A model generated the notes under the pieces. It was not told the DNA's origin and made no database searches. It was given only the letters and a program-made list of their open reading frames with translations. DNA of 64,000 nucleotides from UBA7862 sp050872785 (lineage in GTDB: Bacteria > Bacillota > Clostridia > Christensenellales > UBA1242), in the NCBI GenBank assembly GCA_050872785.1, contig JBNMHO010000002.1:62001-126000 (forward strand). The letters run 5' to 3'. The stretch's first letter is position 1; each line of letters begins with the position of its first letter. Positions 29,501 through 44,500 of this stretch are shown in pieces. The position numbers were made by a program, and so were the translations under genes.

Positions 29501-32500
29501 ATTCTAAACCAAGGCTCAGTTGAAATTTATGGCAATGCTTTCATTGCAGACGGACAAAGAATTTTCCTTGGCACATATCTAAGCGAAACAGTCAAAATTG
29601 TTGACGGCAAGAAAGAAACTGTGACCGAAAGAAAATTCCATGAAATTACAATTTCAAAAGAAAATTGGCTGAATAAAAAAGCAGATAGTGAAGAAGTAAA
29701 TCATGTTGAAATTGACTTCGTTACAAAAAATGCTGTTATGAACAAACCTGTTGTGCAGTTTGCTTCAGTTATGGAAAACGGCGAAGAAAACAAGTCAAAA
29801 CTTTACAACGCTTACAAGCAATATTTGCAAGACGGCAATGAAGAAATATTCACTTTGACACAAAGTGCTTCATTTGTCCTAAGATGTGATGACGAAAAGT
29901 TTGCTCTTGTTTTGGCACTTCACAGTTATGACATTCTCTTTATGGACTTGTCAAAAGACAGTGACGGCAAAGTTATTGCAAGCAAAACAATTAAATGTGG
30001 CGACCCACTAAGCGATGAAACTTTGGCAAGCATAAACAGCATTAAACCAACCAATCTTCGTTATGGCTACACATTTGTTGGCTGGGCTTATTACAATGAG
30101 TATCCAGTTGCAAGCGAAACATACTCTGACTTTGAGGGCTTGGGCGTAAGATATTCATTTAAAGACGATGAAAAGAGTGTTGATGTTTACTCTCAAATTC
30201 TCTCTGGCGAAGGGAAGTTTAACTATATAGAAAACTTGAAAAATGTTAGAAGTGAAGCGGGAAATGAATTTAAGTTCCCAGCACACAACTTCTATCTATA
30301 TGCAGTTTGGAAGCCAAATGAATATGATGTTGAATTTGTTTATGAACCTCTAGGTCACATAAATACAACAATTAACAATCAAGAATTCTCATCAAACCTT
30401 GGCATGATGAATGTTCTTAAGAAGAAAGTTGGCTATGGCTTGTCTTTCAATTTGCCACTTGCAAGCGAAGTGAACAAAACATTGTTTGTGACTTATGACG
30501 ATGTGACAAATGTTGAAAGAGATGCCTCAAATGTTCCACAAAGAGTTACTCTTTCAAGCGGAGAAAGTGTTACAAACTTTGAACTAGAAACTTCGGGACT
30601 GTATGCTGGAAGTTACTTCTATACAAAGCAAATTGCCTTTGGCGAAAGTGTCTTTGAACTTAAATTCTATGTTGGCGAAAATGAGGACAGAGCATGGTCT
30701 GTGTTTATGAATGATACAGACTTGTCAAGCCCAAAAGTCACGCTTAGAAATTCACTTAACATAGACGGCGAAGAACAAAAAGTTGACCCAAATGTTTATC
30801 CAGAAAAAGTGACATTTGAAAAAGACGGAAACAATGTTAGTTATGAAACATCTGTTGACGAAGACGGAAGATATTTCTTTGTTGACGCCGAAAGCGGCAG
30901 AAAATATGTTTCAAGACAACTTATAAGACTTGACGGCTATGAATTCTCTAACTACAAAATCAACGGCAACTTGGGATATGGCGCTGGCGACTTGTTTAGA
31001 ATGGACGAAAGCAACCCAGACTTCAGCGACCTTGGCAGAAAAATAACTGTTACTGTTATGTTCAAAAGGCTTACAGTAAAGCTTATCCTAAACAACAATG
31101 ATTCGCAAGAGGGCAGTGTGACGGCAGAAAAAGATGTGTATCCAGGCACAGAAATTTTGCTTCCAACGATGTATGACTTTGGCGAATTTGAAAACATTGG
31201 CAGAAGGGAAAATTACTCGCTTGTTGGCTTCTCAAAAAATAAAAACTATGCAGCGGACGGGCAAGGTGTTTTGTATGCTCCTGGGGATAGATATGTTGTT
31301 ACAGAAAGTTCAACGGGCGTGCATGAACTTTATGCAATTTGGGAAGAGGCTGAATGTTTTGTCCAACCTACAAACAGCACAAAAGAAACTGAAAAGTGGT
31401 TCTATTCTTCACTTTCAAAAGCATTTGAAGATGTTTCATCAAATGTTTATGGCACAACTTACTCGCAATTTAACATTGTTATCCTAAAACAAAATGTTGA
31501 AGTGAAAAGCGAACTTGTAGTTCTTGCGGATGTAATTTTGAGTGCAAAAGCAGGTGAAGTTACTCTTAAACTTTCTGACGACTTTGCAGAAGGCAAGGCT
31601 ATGTTTGTTGTTGGCGGAACAAGTGTCAGCGGTGACTATACAAAAGCAAAACTTACAATAGACGGCAAGAGCGGAACAAATCTTGTTATTTCGCAAGGAA
31701 CAGTTAAAAATAGAAGTGAAAGTTTGATTGTTGTAAATCCAAATTCGGTGCTTAATATCTTAGGCTATACTCGCTTTGAAAACGCAACTGTCACAAGCGA
31801 AAATCGTGGCGGCATGATTACAGTGTTTGGACAAATGGGGGACGAAGGTGCTCTTTATGGTGTTGTAAATATTTCTGGAACTGGTGTTGTGTTCTCTGGA
31901 AACAGCAGCACAAACGGTGGTGCAATTTATGTTGGAAGTTATGGCATATTAAACGCTGAAGCAGACGACAAAGACGGAATTTCTTTTGGCAAGACAAAAG
32001 ATGAATATAAAGAAAACACCGCAAGTGGAAATGGCGGAGCAATTTTCGCCCAAGAAAACGCACAGATAACACTTAAAAATGTGTGGTTTAAGGAAAATGC
32101 TGCTTCTGTTGGCGGAGCTGTTTATATAAGTGCTGACTGCAAGTCAAATATTTCCGATTGCACATTTAGCGGAAATATTGCAACGGGTTCTTCACTTGGC
32201 GGCGGTGCAATTTATTCGCAAGCAGACCTCAAACTCTCTGCAACAACCTTTATGGAGTTTGATTCAAACAACTCTCTTGGAAATGGCGGTGCTGTGTTCG
32301 CTTCGGGTGTGCTTACTTTTGTTGGCAATCCAACATTTACAAAGAACACGGCAAAAACAAGCGGCGGTGCAATTTTCGCACCACAAGGGCTTGTGTTTGA
32401 CGGCGGATATTTTGAAAACAACGTTGCAAGTGAAGGCTTTGGCGGGGCTGTTTATGTAAAAAACATTTTGCAAAAAACAACAAGAAATGAAACTTTGACT

Positions 32501-35500
32501 GTTACATTTAAATCTAACAAAGCAACTTATGCTGGGGCGATTGCAATCATTGATTTGCAACAAAATACATCACTCGACAACTTGTATTTTGACTCTAACG
32601 AATATGTAAACGAAGGCGGAGCAATTTATGTAGAAAACGCTGCTCCAAACTTTATGCTCACCCTTGGAAAAACTGTTAATATATCTGGGTCAAAAGCGTT
32701 GGGTGGAAATGCACAATATCAACGTGGCGGGGCTGCGTATGTGAAAAACGGGAACTTGCTATTTGAAGGCACGGCAGACGGAAATGCTGCAGTAAGTGGC
32801 GGAGCGTTCTATCTTGAAGGTTTGTCAAGGCTTGTCCTAAATGGTGCAAGGGTTCAAAACTCATCTGCAGAAAGTGACGGCGGTGCAATTTATGTTGGCG
32901 GGTCAAGCTATATCCAATTTACTGGCGACAACACAGTTCTATCTTCAAACTTGGCTCTTCGTGGTGGGGCAATGTTTGTTAACTCCTCAAATGTAAATAC
33001 AGTTATCAAAAATGTTACATTTGACGCAAATTCACTTTCTGAAACTTCAATGTTTGGCGAAGTGCTGTATATTTCTGGCAATTCGCAAGTGACAATGCAA
33101 GGAAACATTGGACTTGTTGTGGCTTCAACAGATAGTCATCAAGTTTATGTTGGAAAGAATGGAACACTTACACTTATAAATGCAAAATTTGTAAACAGCG
33201 AAAATGTGGAAATTTCGTCAAAGACAACTATTGAATCGGAAATTCGAGGCACTTCTGTTTCGCACGGAAAAATTGTTATGGACGAAAAGTCTTATATAAC
33301 AGACATCTATTTCAGCCCAATTTCTAAGGATAAACTAAGTGCAAATATTCAAATATTGACTGTTTCTGGCAATATGTCAAGCACAATGGAAAATAGGGAA
33401 AGAATTGTTATTCACCTTTATGATGTGGCAACGGACGCAAAAATCGAAAATCTTCATATGGTGAAGTTTGACAGTTCAGACCTTGCGAGATTTGCAGAAG
33501 AATATTTTGAACTTGACGAAGAAACAAAGAAATTTGTTCTTGCTGGAAGCGGCAGTTATCTTGACATCATAAAAATGGCGGAAGATATTACAATCGACCC
33601 AAACGGCGGCGAGATAACCTACAATGGCACAACTTACACAGAGCCATTTAAAATTCAACTTGACGATTCAGACGACAACACCCTTAAGTTCCTTGACAAT
33701 TTGTCGGGCTTTAGGGCGGGATACAAGTTGCAAAACTATTTTGACGGTTATGTTGACGGTGAGGCAACTGGCAGCAGAAGAATGAATGCTCAAACTATTA
33801 AACCTTACAAACAAGTTACATTGAAAGCAGTTTGGGAACAAAGGTCTTACGCTTACAAGTCATATTATCAAAATGAGAAATCGGAATACATTGAAGTCGG
33901 TGGCGGGAATATCATGTTTACAGACAGGATTTATCTCACCGCACCAGCAAGACAATATCTCACTTGCATAGGCTGGAAAGTTTTCTATGTTGACGCTACA
34001 ACTTCAAACTTTGTTCCTCTTATTGATAAAGTTATGGGGCTTAAAGATTCATTCTCACTAAACAGAATGGGCGAAACTGTTGAAGAAACAAAGTCGAAAC
34101 TTAAACTTGTTGAAGAAAACGGCGGAACAGTTTGCTTTGTGGCTCAATATGAAGAAACAATGGTCGAAATAATTTTTGACGGCAACGGCGGAACAAGCAA
34201 GAGTGGCGAAACAATGGTCAAAATGTCCATTCCACAAAGCAGAGAATATTTGACTTATGCTTCACTTCTTGACACATTCAGCAAGGCTGATTATGCAGTC
34301 AATGGCATTTTCACGGGTGACAATAACATTTATCACGAAAATGTTGACACAATGTATGACTTTTCTAACCCTTCAATCTGCATAAAAGACCTAACAAAGT
34401 TGACTCTTCATTGCAACTGGCAAAAGGTGGAAGCAGTTATTATCAAAAATAATGTTTCCGCTGGCGAAATAAATAGAATCAACTATGAAACAGTTGGCGA
34501 AGCAATCAAAAACCTTCTTGACGGCGACACACTTGAAATTGTTTCTAGCAGAATTGAACTTAAATCGGCACTTGTCTTTAACAAAGCAATTTCCATAACA
34601 GTGACAGCAAGCAAACCTGTGACATTGACAAGAGCAACAAGTCTTTCAAGTTATATGATAAGAGTTGAAAACGGTCAAGTTACATTTGATAGCAACAACT
34701 CTACAATAACTCTTGACGGCAATAATGACGGAAGCACTGACGGGGCAATTTATGTGGCAAGTGGTGCAACTCTTGTTGCGGGTGATGTGCTTGTGGTGGC
34801 AAATCAAAATGTAACAAACAACGGTGCAGCGATTGCAAACAACGGCAGACTTATTCTTGTTGGAGCAAAAATTTTAAACAGCTCTACAAAGGGAAATGGC
34901 GGTGCAATTTGGAACAACGGCAGCTTGCTTGTGACTGATGTGACAATAGAAAATTGCAGTGCAACAAACGGTGGCGCAATTTGGACAAGTGGCACAGCAG
35001 AAATTGCTGGCGGAACATTTGACCAAAACAGTGCAACAATGGGCGCAAGTGTTTATGTTGGCAACAAAGTTGACGGAACGGGCGAAGGAATTGTTGTTCA
35101 TTCTGCAACTTTCCAAAATGGCAACATGGCAACTTATGCAAGCAAAACTCTTGACGAAGTTAAAACATATGGCGGTGCAATTTATGTGGCAGAAGGCGTG
35201 CAAAGAGTTGTTGTTGGCGTAAGCACTCAAATTATTGGCAACAAAGCAACCTATGGCGGCGGGATATATTATGTCGGCGACAAAGTGGCTCCAGCAGTTA
35301 GCAACATTAGTTTTGAAGCGGGCTGTGTGTTAAGTGAAAACAGTGCAGTTTATGGCGGTGCAATTTGCTTTGGCCCAGTGGAAGATAACTTTAACAATCA
35401 TGTTGTAAGAATTATCTCTGCAGACATAAGGTCAAACACAGCGACCTATGGCGGTGGCATTGCAGTGCTTAAGGGAACGCTTGAAATTTATGGTGGAAAT

Positions 35501-38500
35501 GTTGGCAAAAATATTTGCTCAGAACTTGGACAAAATATTTATGTTTCACTTGGTGGCAAACTTTCAGTTTATGGCGGAACAATAGGCTCTACTGACACAA
35601 GTGGGTCGGAAATTGTTATTGAAGGGAATTCACTTGAAGACCTTAGTGGCAAAATGGAACTTGCTGGTGGCGGTGACATTTATGACACAGTAAGACTCAA
35701 GGGCGGAGCGAAAATTAATGTTAAATCTGACATAACTTCAAGCAAAGTTATATCTGTTGCCATTGAAAATTATCCAGCGGGAACGGACGAAGTTATTATT
35801 GCAACATTTGACGATAATCTTGATTCTGACGCAACAAAATTTGAAGTTGAAAGCAGTCAAAGGGACAACTATAGAACAAGAACAAGCGGACAAGATGTTG
35901 TTATAACTCGTGCAATGTTCTCACTTATCATTGACCCAGACGGCGGAGTGCTTTCAAGTGACATAGCGGGCATTAGACAATATGGCACAAGATATGTTGC
36001 AGATGTTATGTTTGGAACAAACTTGTCCTCTCTTCTTGCAAACACCAAGGCAGCAAGGGACAGACGAGAATTTGCATATTGGGGTATTGTGAATGGCGAA
36101 ACTGTAACACAACTTGCTCTTGACACAACAATGCCATATGGCGACTTGCAAATTAAGGCAGTTTACACTCAAATATTGTTCGTTTTGACACTTGACTTCA
36201 ATGACATGGGCGGACTTAGCAAAACAAAAGCAGAATTTAATGTTCAAAATTTGCAAAATGAAAACTTCCGAAACTTCAAAATTGATAACGGAAGTGTTAG
36301 TGTTGAAGTGTTTGTGACGGGCGAAGGTTCAAACGCAAAACAAACATTGGCAGCCCTAGCTAGCAGACTTAGCAGATTTGGCTACATGCTTTCTGGCTTT
36401 GATTTGACCGCTGGAAATTCTTTCGGAATAAATCTTGACGCAAGCAATTTTGAAATGTCCGCAGAAGACACAACTGTTTATGCAATATGGACTGCAAATA
36501 GTTATGAAGTTACATTCCATAGCAACCCTTATGAGGGCGAAGAAGAAACAAAGACAATTTCTGTCAATTATGATGAAAACTTTACTCTTCTTGGCATTGA
36601 TGACATTGCTCTTGACGGCTATATTCTATCTGGCTGGGCAATTTCTCGTGACGGAAATGGCAAAACATACAAACTTGGCGAAAACCTTTTGATGAACAAG
36701 GATATGACACAGTCACTCAACTTCTATGCTATCTGGAGTGCAAAACAATATACAGTTGTATATGAAAGTGAACTTACTGAAGCAACGGGAAATGTTGAAG
36801 ACACAGTTATGACCTATGGGGAAGAGGGCGAACTTTCATCAAGCAAATTCACAGCCCTTGGATACACTCAGATTGGGTGGAAGACGGCTGACGGCACTGA
36901 ATATTTGTTTGCAAACAGTTTGACTGTTAAGAATTTGACAACAGAAGATAAAGTTTCAGTTTATGCAGTGTGGCAAGGCAATGAATACATAGTTGCATTG
37001 CATGTTGCAAATGACGAAACCTCAAGAACAAAAGAAATTAAAGCAACTTATGGCGACAGCACAAAAAATCTTCCAGACATAAGTGAAATTGTTGACACGT
37101 ATTCAAGACTAACAATGTATTTTGTTGGTTGGACAACTGTTCCAAATGGAAAGACGGAAGATGTGGAATATTCAAATTGTCAAGTTATCTATAACTTCAC
37201 AACTGAAGATAGAATTGAACTTTACCCAGTGTTCGTGAAATATTCATTGAACATACTTTCAAACAATGGCGAAGATAAAGTTTTGGCATTTGAACCAGAT
37301 AATCAAGGCGTGATTACAGTTAGCAAGCAAGACTTAATTTCATTCGCACTTGTGGGGCATGAAATTGGCTTCTTAAGCAGAACAAAAGAAGTTTCACTGG
37401 GTGCAAGCAATATTAACTTTGACGAACAAGGATATATCACAATTTCAACAAGCGTGTTTACAAAACCAGTCTTTGAATTGTTTGTTGCGTGGAAGTCACT
37501 TCCATATGTCTTGCAATTTGAAGTTGAAGGCGGAAATGGAGAATATCCAACAAGCACAATTTACGTTTCTCCAACTGGAACAAACACATATGCTGAGGGT
37601 GCAACATCTTGCGTTTTGCCACAAGATATGGAAACTCCTGAAATTTTGCATGGCTGGTCAATGTTGCCAGATGCAAGTGTTGTAAACTTTGAACTTGGCG
37701 CTTCACTTGCTCTAACTCAAGACTTTGTTGCAGAATTTGCAAAATATCAAGACATTTCTCTTGGAATTTTGAAACTCTATGGCGTTAGAGAAACAGAGTA
37801 TAGTATTGTCTATAATCTTAACACCACAAGAACGATTATCGGGGCAAGCGCAACAGATATTGTCGGCGAAAATCAAAATGAAACAGCAAAATTTGAAATT
37901 GGAACAGAGAGCAATATTCTCTTTGCAGACATCAACGGAAATGTTTGGGAAATTGCAGATACTAGGGACGAAAACGACCAGTATTTTGCATACTTTGCAG
38001 GCTGGGCATATTCACCAAGTGCAACCACTCCAGACATCAGACAGTCTTACGAAAATCCAAACGAAGCAACAACAAAATTTGCGGGAACTGTCACACTTTA
38101 TGCAGTGTGGGAAGAATATTCAAACCCATTTATCTTCACTTATCTAGACTCCAAGATAGTTGGACTTAGTGAAGAAGGGCAAACTCTTGAAAATGCAAAT
38201 ATCATTCTTCCAGAACACAAACTTTACAAAGTGGGAACATCAGTCGTTGTTGGCGAAACAATAACTGGAATTTCAGGCCTTTTGACCGCTGGACAAATTC
38301 AATCTTTGAACTTCAAGTTTGTAACAGACGGCTTTGAAATCGAGCCATTTGCTTTTGAAAACACAAATAATCTTTTGGGACTTAACAACTTAAAGCAAAA
38401 TCAAGTGTTTGGCTTTGGTGCTTTTGTAAATGAAACATTGAAAGATATAACATTTGAAGAAAGTGATAACATAGCAATGTTTGTAGCAAGCGACGGGAAT

Positions 38501-41500
38501 ATTTATTCAACTGACGGAACAAGTGCAAGTTTGTTTGCAGTCTTAATTTCAAACATGGGCGGGGAGGCAAATTATGCAGTTGCTCAAAGTGCAAATTACA
38601 ACGGAACAAACTACAACATAAATTCCGTTCTTCCATTTGCATTTGCAAAAACAACTTTTGAAACAATCTCCATTCCTCAAACAATTTCTTCATTAAAGGA
38701 AGGCTCACTATCTTATATAGAAAATCTTTCTTCCATTATTGTTCCATTTGTTGGCGGCGGCAGTGCCGAAGACGGAGCGGCGAGAGCGTCAAGTTTGAAA
38801 TATCTGTTTGTAGATAGATACGGCGAAGTAGTTATTCCAGCGGGACTTGTTCAAGTTAACATTCAAAATGACAAACTCGACAATTTTGGTGATTATGCAT
38901 TTGAAGGCTTTGCAAAACTTGAAAGAATTTTCTTTGGAGCAAACATTAAAACATTTGGGGCATATGCGTTTAGTGATTGTGCAAATTTGATTGAACTCGG
39001 AACAAGTGGCTTGTTTGACATTTCAAACATAACAAACATTGGCTCATACGCTTTCCAAAATTGTGTAAATATTCCAAAGAGTATTGACCTAAGCAATGTT
39101 CAAACATTTGGCGAAAGAGTGTTTGACGGCTCAGGACTTCAGAGTGTTGTTCTTTCTGGCACAACAGAAAACTTTGGCGAAAATAAAACATTTGAGGAAT
39201 TGACAACACTTGTTGAAGCAAGACTTTATTCCATTGCAGCGTTTGAAGCAGTTGTAAACGGCACGGGCATTACTGCAAGTGACATTGAAGAAGATAGAAA
39301 AGGTGTTGTTTACACAAATATCAATTTCTATCAAAGAATTGTTAAAACTGCAGAGTGGCAAAAATATCTTAGATATAATATTGTTGTTGACAATTTGATT
39401 GATGTTTTAAGCAGCACAAACGAACTCATAAGCTATCATTCAAGCCTTGAAGACGCAGTGGCAAACGCTCAAAATGGAAACAAAATTGTTGTTAAGAGTG
39501 ACATAAATCTTAAATCGACAATTACAATCGACAAGCAAATCTCAATTTATGCTGGATATGAAAAACTTGACAGCGAAGACAGAGGCGGAATTACATTCAC
39601 AAGAAAATCTGACGAAACTGCATTTATTGTTGAAAGCAATGGTAACGTTACATTCGGCGGCAACTTCGTTGAGGGAGATGACGCAACATATGTCAATGCA
39701 GAACTTGACATCGTGGGCAGCAAACGTGAATCTGCAGACAGCCTTATAAAAGTAAACGGAGGTGTTGTTGGCTTTAATCTTGGACTTAAAATATATGATC
39801 ACATTTCACAAAATGGCTCAGTTGTCTATGCAACAGGTGGCACAATTTCCGTCACTGGCAGCGAGATATATAACAACTATGCCGTGACAAGTGGCGGCGT
39901 ATTCTACATTTCAAGTCAAGCAACTTTGAATATATTCAGAGCAAATATTCACGACAACGGAATGTTTGACGGCGAAGTTATGACAAAAAGCGGCGGCGTT
40001 GTGTTCGCTCAAGACGGAAGCGTTGTTAATATTTCCGACAAGGAAACTCAAATAGTAAACAACGGCGCACAAAACGGCGGGGCAATTTACATTGATTGTG
40101 AAGACGTGACAAGCACAATTTCTGCTGGACTATTCAGCGGCAACATGGCAACAATGTCAGGCGGTGTGGTGCTTTTGAATGCGGGCAAACTTGACATCAC
40201 TGGCGAAGTGGAATTCTATGGCAACTCGGCAAAGAATATGGGCGGAGCAATCGCAGTTGTTGGCGGGACTCTTTGTGTTAATAAAGGTGTTAAAATTGGC
40301 TCAAGTGAAGCAAATATGGGCAACTCGGCCGCAATAGGTGGCGGTGTCGCAATAAACGGTGGCGGACTTGTGGCGGATAATGTTACAATTTCTTCAAACA
40401 ATGCAACAACTGGTGGAAACGTTTACATTAGTTCTGATAAGACTTCAAGTATCACTTCTTCTGAAATTATCCTTGGTAACAATGGCGGAAGCATTGACTT
40501 TGGAACTGATGTCTTGGGCGGCGGCATATTTGTTGACGGAGCAAAAGTTAATATCAAAAATTCTTCCATAAAAGAAAACAAGGCCTTTGCTGGCGGTGCA
40601 ATTTATATTACAGAAAACAACGGACTTGCAAGCGAAGTAACTTTGACTTCTGGCGAACTTCTAAACAACGAAGCAGATATGGGCGGGGCAATATTCGTGA
40701 AGAATGGCAAGGTTGTCGCAACAAGTGTGGATATTGCAGAAAACAATGCTAAAGACGGTGCAGCAATTTATGTTTCAAATGGCGAAGTCACTTTGAAAGC
40801 TGGCAAGATTTCAAACAACACAGCAACTGAAAACGGCGGCGGACTAAGCATAAACGGCGGAACTGTAAACATAATAGAAAGCACGATTTTGTCAGACAAC
40901 AGAGCAACTGAAAATGGCGGAAATATTTACTATTCTGACGGCAGCCTTGTGATAAATGTTGCAACCATTGAAAAAGGAACTGCCAACTTTGGCGGCGGGC
41001 TGTATCTTGAAAGAAATGCTTTGGGCGTAGAAAAAGAAGCAGATGTTAAGATTTTGTCGGCAAAATTCACAGAAAATGTTGCTAACTCTGGCGGGGCAAT
41101 TTATACAAACCTCGTTTTAAGCATTGACAAAGCAGAACTTTCTGGCAACACAGCAAGCGAATTTGGCGGAGCAATTTATGTGGGTGACAGAGCAAGAGTC
41201 GTGCTTGACGAAGTGTCATCTTCTGAAAATATTAGCAATGCAGAAAATGCAGAAAAGTTTGCAAACATTTACATTTCAAAAGATGCCTCAGAACATGCTC
41301 TTTCAATTTCAAACAACACTGTCCTTGGCGAGGCAGAGAAAAGCAACGGAGTTTATCTTCCAAAAGGCAAGATAATTGATGTTGTGGCATTAACTCTTGG
41401 CAGTGAAGGCGAAACTTCTATGAGAAAAAATAGAATAAGACTTCACTTAGAGAGAAGTCCACTTGACAAGTCAGAATGGCAAGATGATAAGGGAATTTAT

Positions 41501-44500
41501 GTTGCTTTGTATGCCGATACAAAATATGCAACAACTGGCGTAAGCAAATTTGTAAGCGAGGGCGTGTGCTTTACACGAATGGGGGCAAAAATCTATGCAA
41601 CTATTGCAACAGTTGTTGACGTGACAGACAGGGGAAAACCTATAAATTATGCAAGTTTGAAAGATGCAACAGAGCAATCTACGACAGAAGGAAGAAACTA
41701 TATCTTTGAAATATTCCATGACCAAAAAATTGACGGAAACAACTTTGTCCAAGTCGGAAACAAACAAAACATAACAATCACTCGTCAAAAAGACGCAGAC
41801 GCAAAAATCTATCGTGACGCAAATTACACAGGTGTTATGTTTGAGATTTTGGGTAAACTTTCTCTTAACTTTGACAAAGATAATTCTGAATTTAGTGGCA
41901 GCGTGCTTCAACCTCTTGACATCTTTGGCAGTGACGAAAGTGGCGAAAATTCACAATCAGTTGAAGCGACAAGTGCAATGTTTAGAGTTGTTAGCAGCGG
42001 AACACTCAATATTTATGAAGCAGTTACAATTCAAAATGGCAGCAACCTTTTGGGCTATGGCGGAGCGGTGTCTGTTGAAAACGAATATGCAACCTTGAAC
42101 ATGTATAATGGCACAATAGCAAATTGCAATGCCCTATATGGTGGTGCGATTGCGGTCATCAAAGGCAATGCAAACATTTTAGGCGGAATTCTTGAAAACA
42201 ACACTTCAAATCTTGGCGGTGCAATTTATTCTGCGGGAACGATTGTTGTTGGAACAGACAGCACAACAACACTAATGGCAAATAACATTGCTCAAGGTGT
42301 GTCGGGCTTTGGTGGTGCAATATACACCGTTGACGGCTCAATGGCAACAATAAATTCTGTAACATTCACTTCAAATATCGCATCAAAAGGCGGTGCAATT
42401 TATGCAGAAGGAACACTAAATATTTCAAACAGCAGATTTAGTCAAAATAGGGCGTCAAAAGGTGGTGCAATTTATGACACTGGACTTATGAGCATTGTTG
42501 GCGGCAACTTCTCAGAAAACGGCAGCACGGAAGAGCAAGATTGTGAGTTTGGTGGCGCAATTTACATCGCAAGAAGCAAGTCTGATGCAGTTGCAATAGA
42601 GGGTGTAAGCTTTAACAACAACTCAGCACACTCTGGTGGCGCAATATATGTTGAAAAAGGTGAAATTACAATAAGAAACACAAGCGAAACATCGGGCAGC
42701 ATAACGGGAAACTCTGCAACATATGGTGCTGGATTATATGTGGGAGCGGGCAATGTTACAATCATTTCCTACAACATTTCTTCCAACGTGGCAGAGGGTG
42801 ACCTTGTGTCAAACGGTGGCGGCGTGTATATTGCGGGTGGCAATGTAACAATAAGCAATTCGCAAATAACAGACAACTCGGCAATGTTTGGTGGCGGCAT
42901 TTACTTTGTAAGTGGCTCGCTTAGCATATATGGCGGAGCAATTTCAAATAACCACGCTGAAGCATCCTCTGCTTTAACTCAAACTTATGGCGGCGGCATT
43001 GCTCAACTTGGCGGCTCACTTAAACTTGCGGCATACACTGAAGAAGGTGGTGCAAGTTCAAATGTCACAATTTCTGGGAACGATGCTGACTTTGGTGCTG
43101 GGCTGTATCTTGTGGCAAGGGAAGGTGGAAGTGCAGAAATTTCTAACACAGAAATATCTGGCAACACTGCAAGAGTAACGGCTGGCGGCTTGGCTGTTAA
43201 AGGCGTGAATACAACAATAATTAACACAAAGATTTTGAAAAACACCAGCGGGAATGATGAGAGTGGCAAGGAAAGAGTAGGACAAGATGTCTGGTTTGGT
43301 GGCGAAAGTTATCTTGTTTTTGGAAGTCAAGTAACTCTTGGCGAAAACAAAGAAAAAGATAGACCAACAATTTATGTCGCTGGCGAAAGCATTTTCAAAA
43401 ATTCTTCCACACCAACAGTTTCTGATAATAAAGCATTGATTTTCAACACTGAGTTTGACTATTCAACCCTTTATCAAGAAATTTATCTGCACCACGAGAA
43501 GAATTATCTTGGAAATTACGTTGACACATTCTTCGTGGCATTAGGCTCTGATGTAATCCAAGACATTATAACTTTGCATGTCGATGAAGGCGTGCCTTAT
43601 GAAACAAAAGTTGTGTATGTCGGGGCAACTTATGCAGAGAAAGCACTGGCTAAATTTACAATTCCAGTTGACTCAGACTACACCCTAAAACAAGGAAGCG
43701 GTGCAAGCCAAGATTATCTAGTTTTGGCACCACAATCCTATCAAGTTGTGGACGAAGAAGGGAATATCAGATATATTACAGAAAAATTGCAAGACGCTAT
43801 TGACAAGGCAAATGCCCACAAAAATTCAAAAAATGAACAGCTTATGGTTGTTATTAACGAAAAAGAAGTGGTTATTACTGAAGCAGTTCAAATAGGCGTA
43901 ACTCAAAGTTCTGAAAGCGGAAGTGTAATTGATACTGTTTACATTGCAGCAAGAAAATCTACAGTCATTTCAAGAAATGGCTACGGCGGGAATGTATTTA
44001 ATATCGGCAGATATGCAGATGTCAAGATTGGCACAAACTGCATGGAAGATTTTGCTGGCGTGATAGAAGGCTTTAAAACAGCATTTGGCGGCACTATCCC
44101 TACAATAACATTCAGCGGCGACATTAAGTCAAGTGGCAATGTTGCAGGAGTTGATGCGTTTATCAGAAACTCTGGCTCACTTACACTTGGCGAAAATGTG
44201 ACACTTGAAAACAATACATTGAAAGCCACTGGCACTGGTGCAGTGAATGACGGCGGTGCAGTTGTTGTTACAAACGGCGGAACACTTAACGTTCGTGGCT
44301 CGGTCTTCATAGGAAACAGTGCTACGGGCAGTGGCGGTGCAATTTATGTTGAAAATGGCTCTATGCTCAATTTTGAGAGCGGAACCATTAAAGGAAACAC
44401 AGCATTCGTTTCTGGCGGCGGCATTTTGATTGACAATTCAACAGCTACAATTTCTGGCGGAACAATAACAGACAACGCAGCAAACTATCTTGGCGGCGGT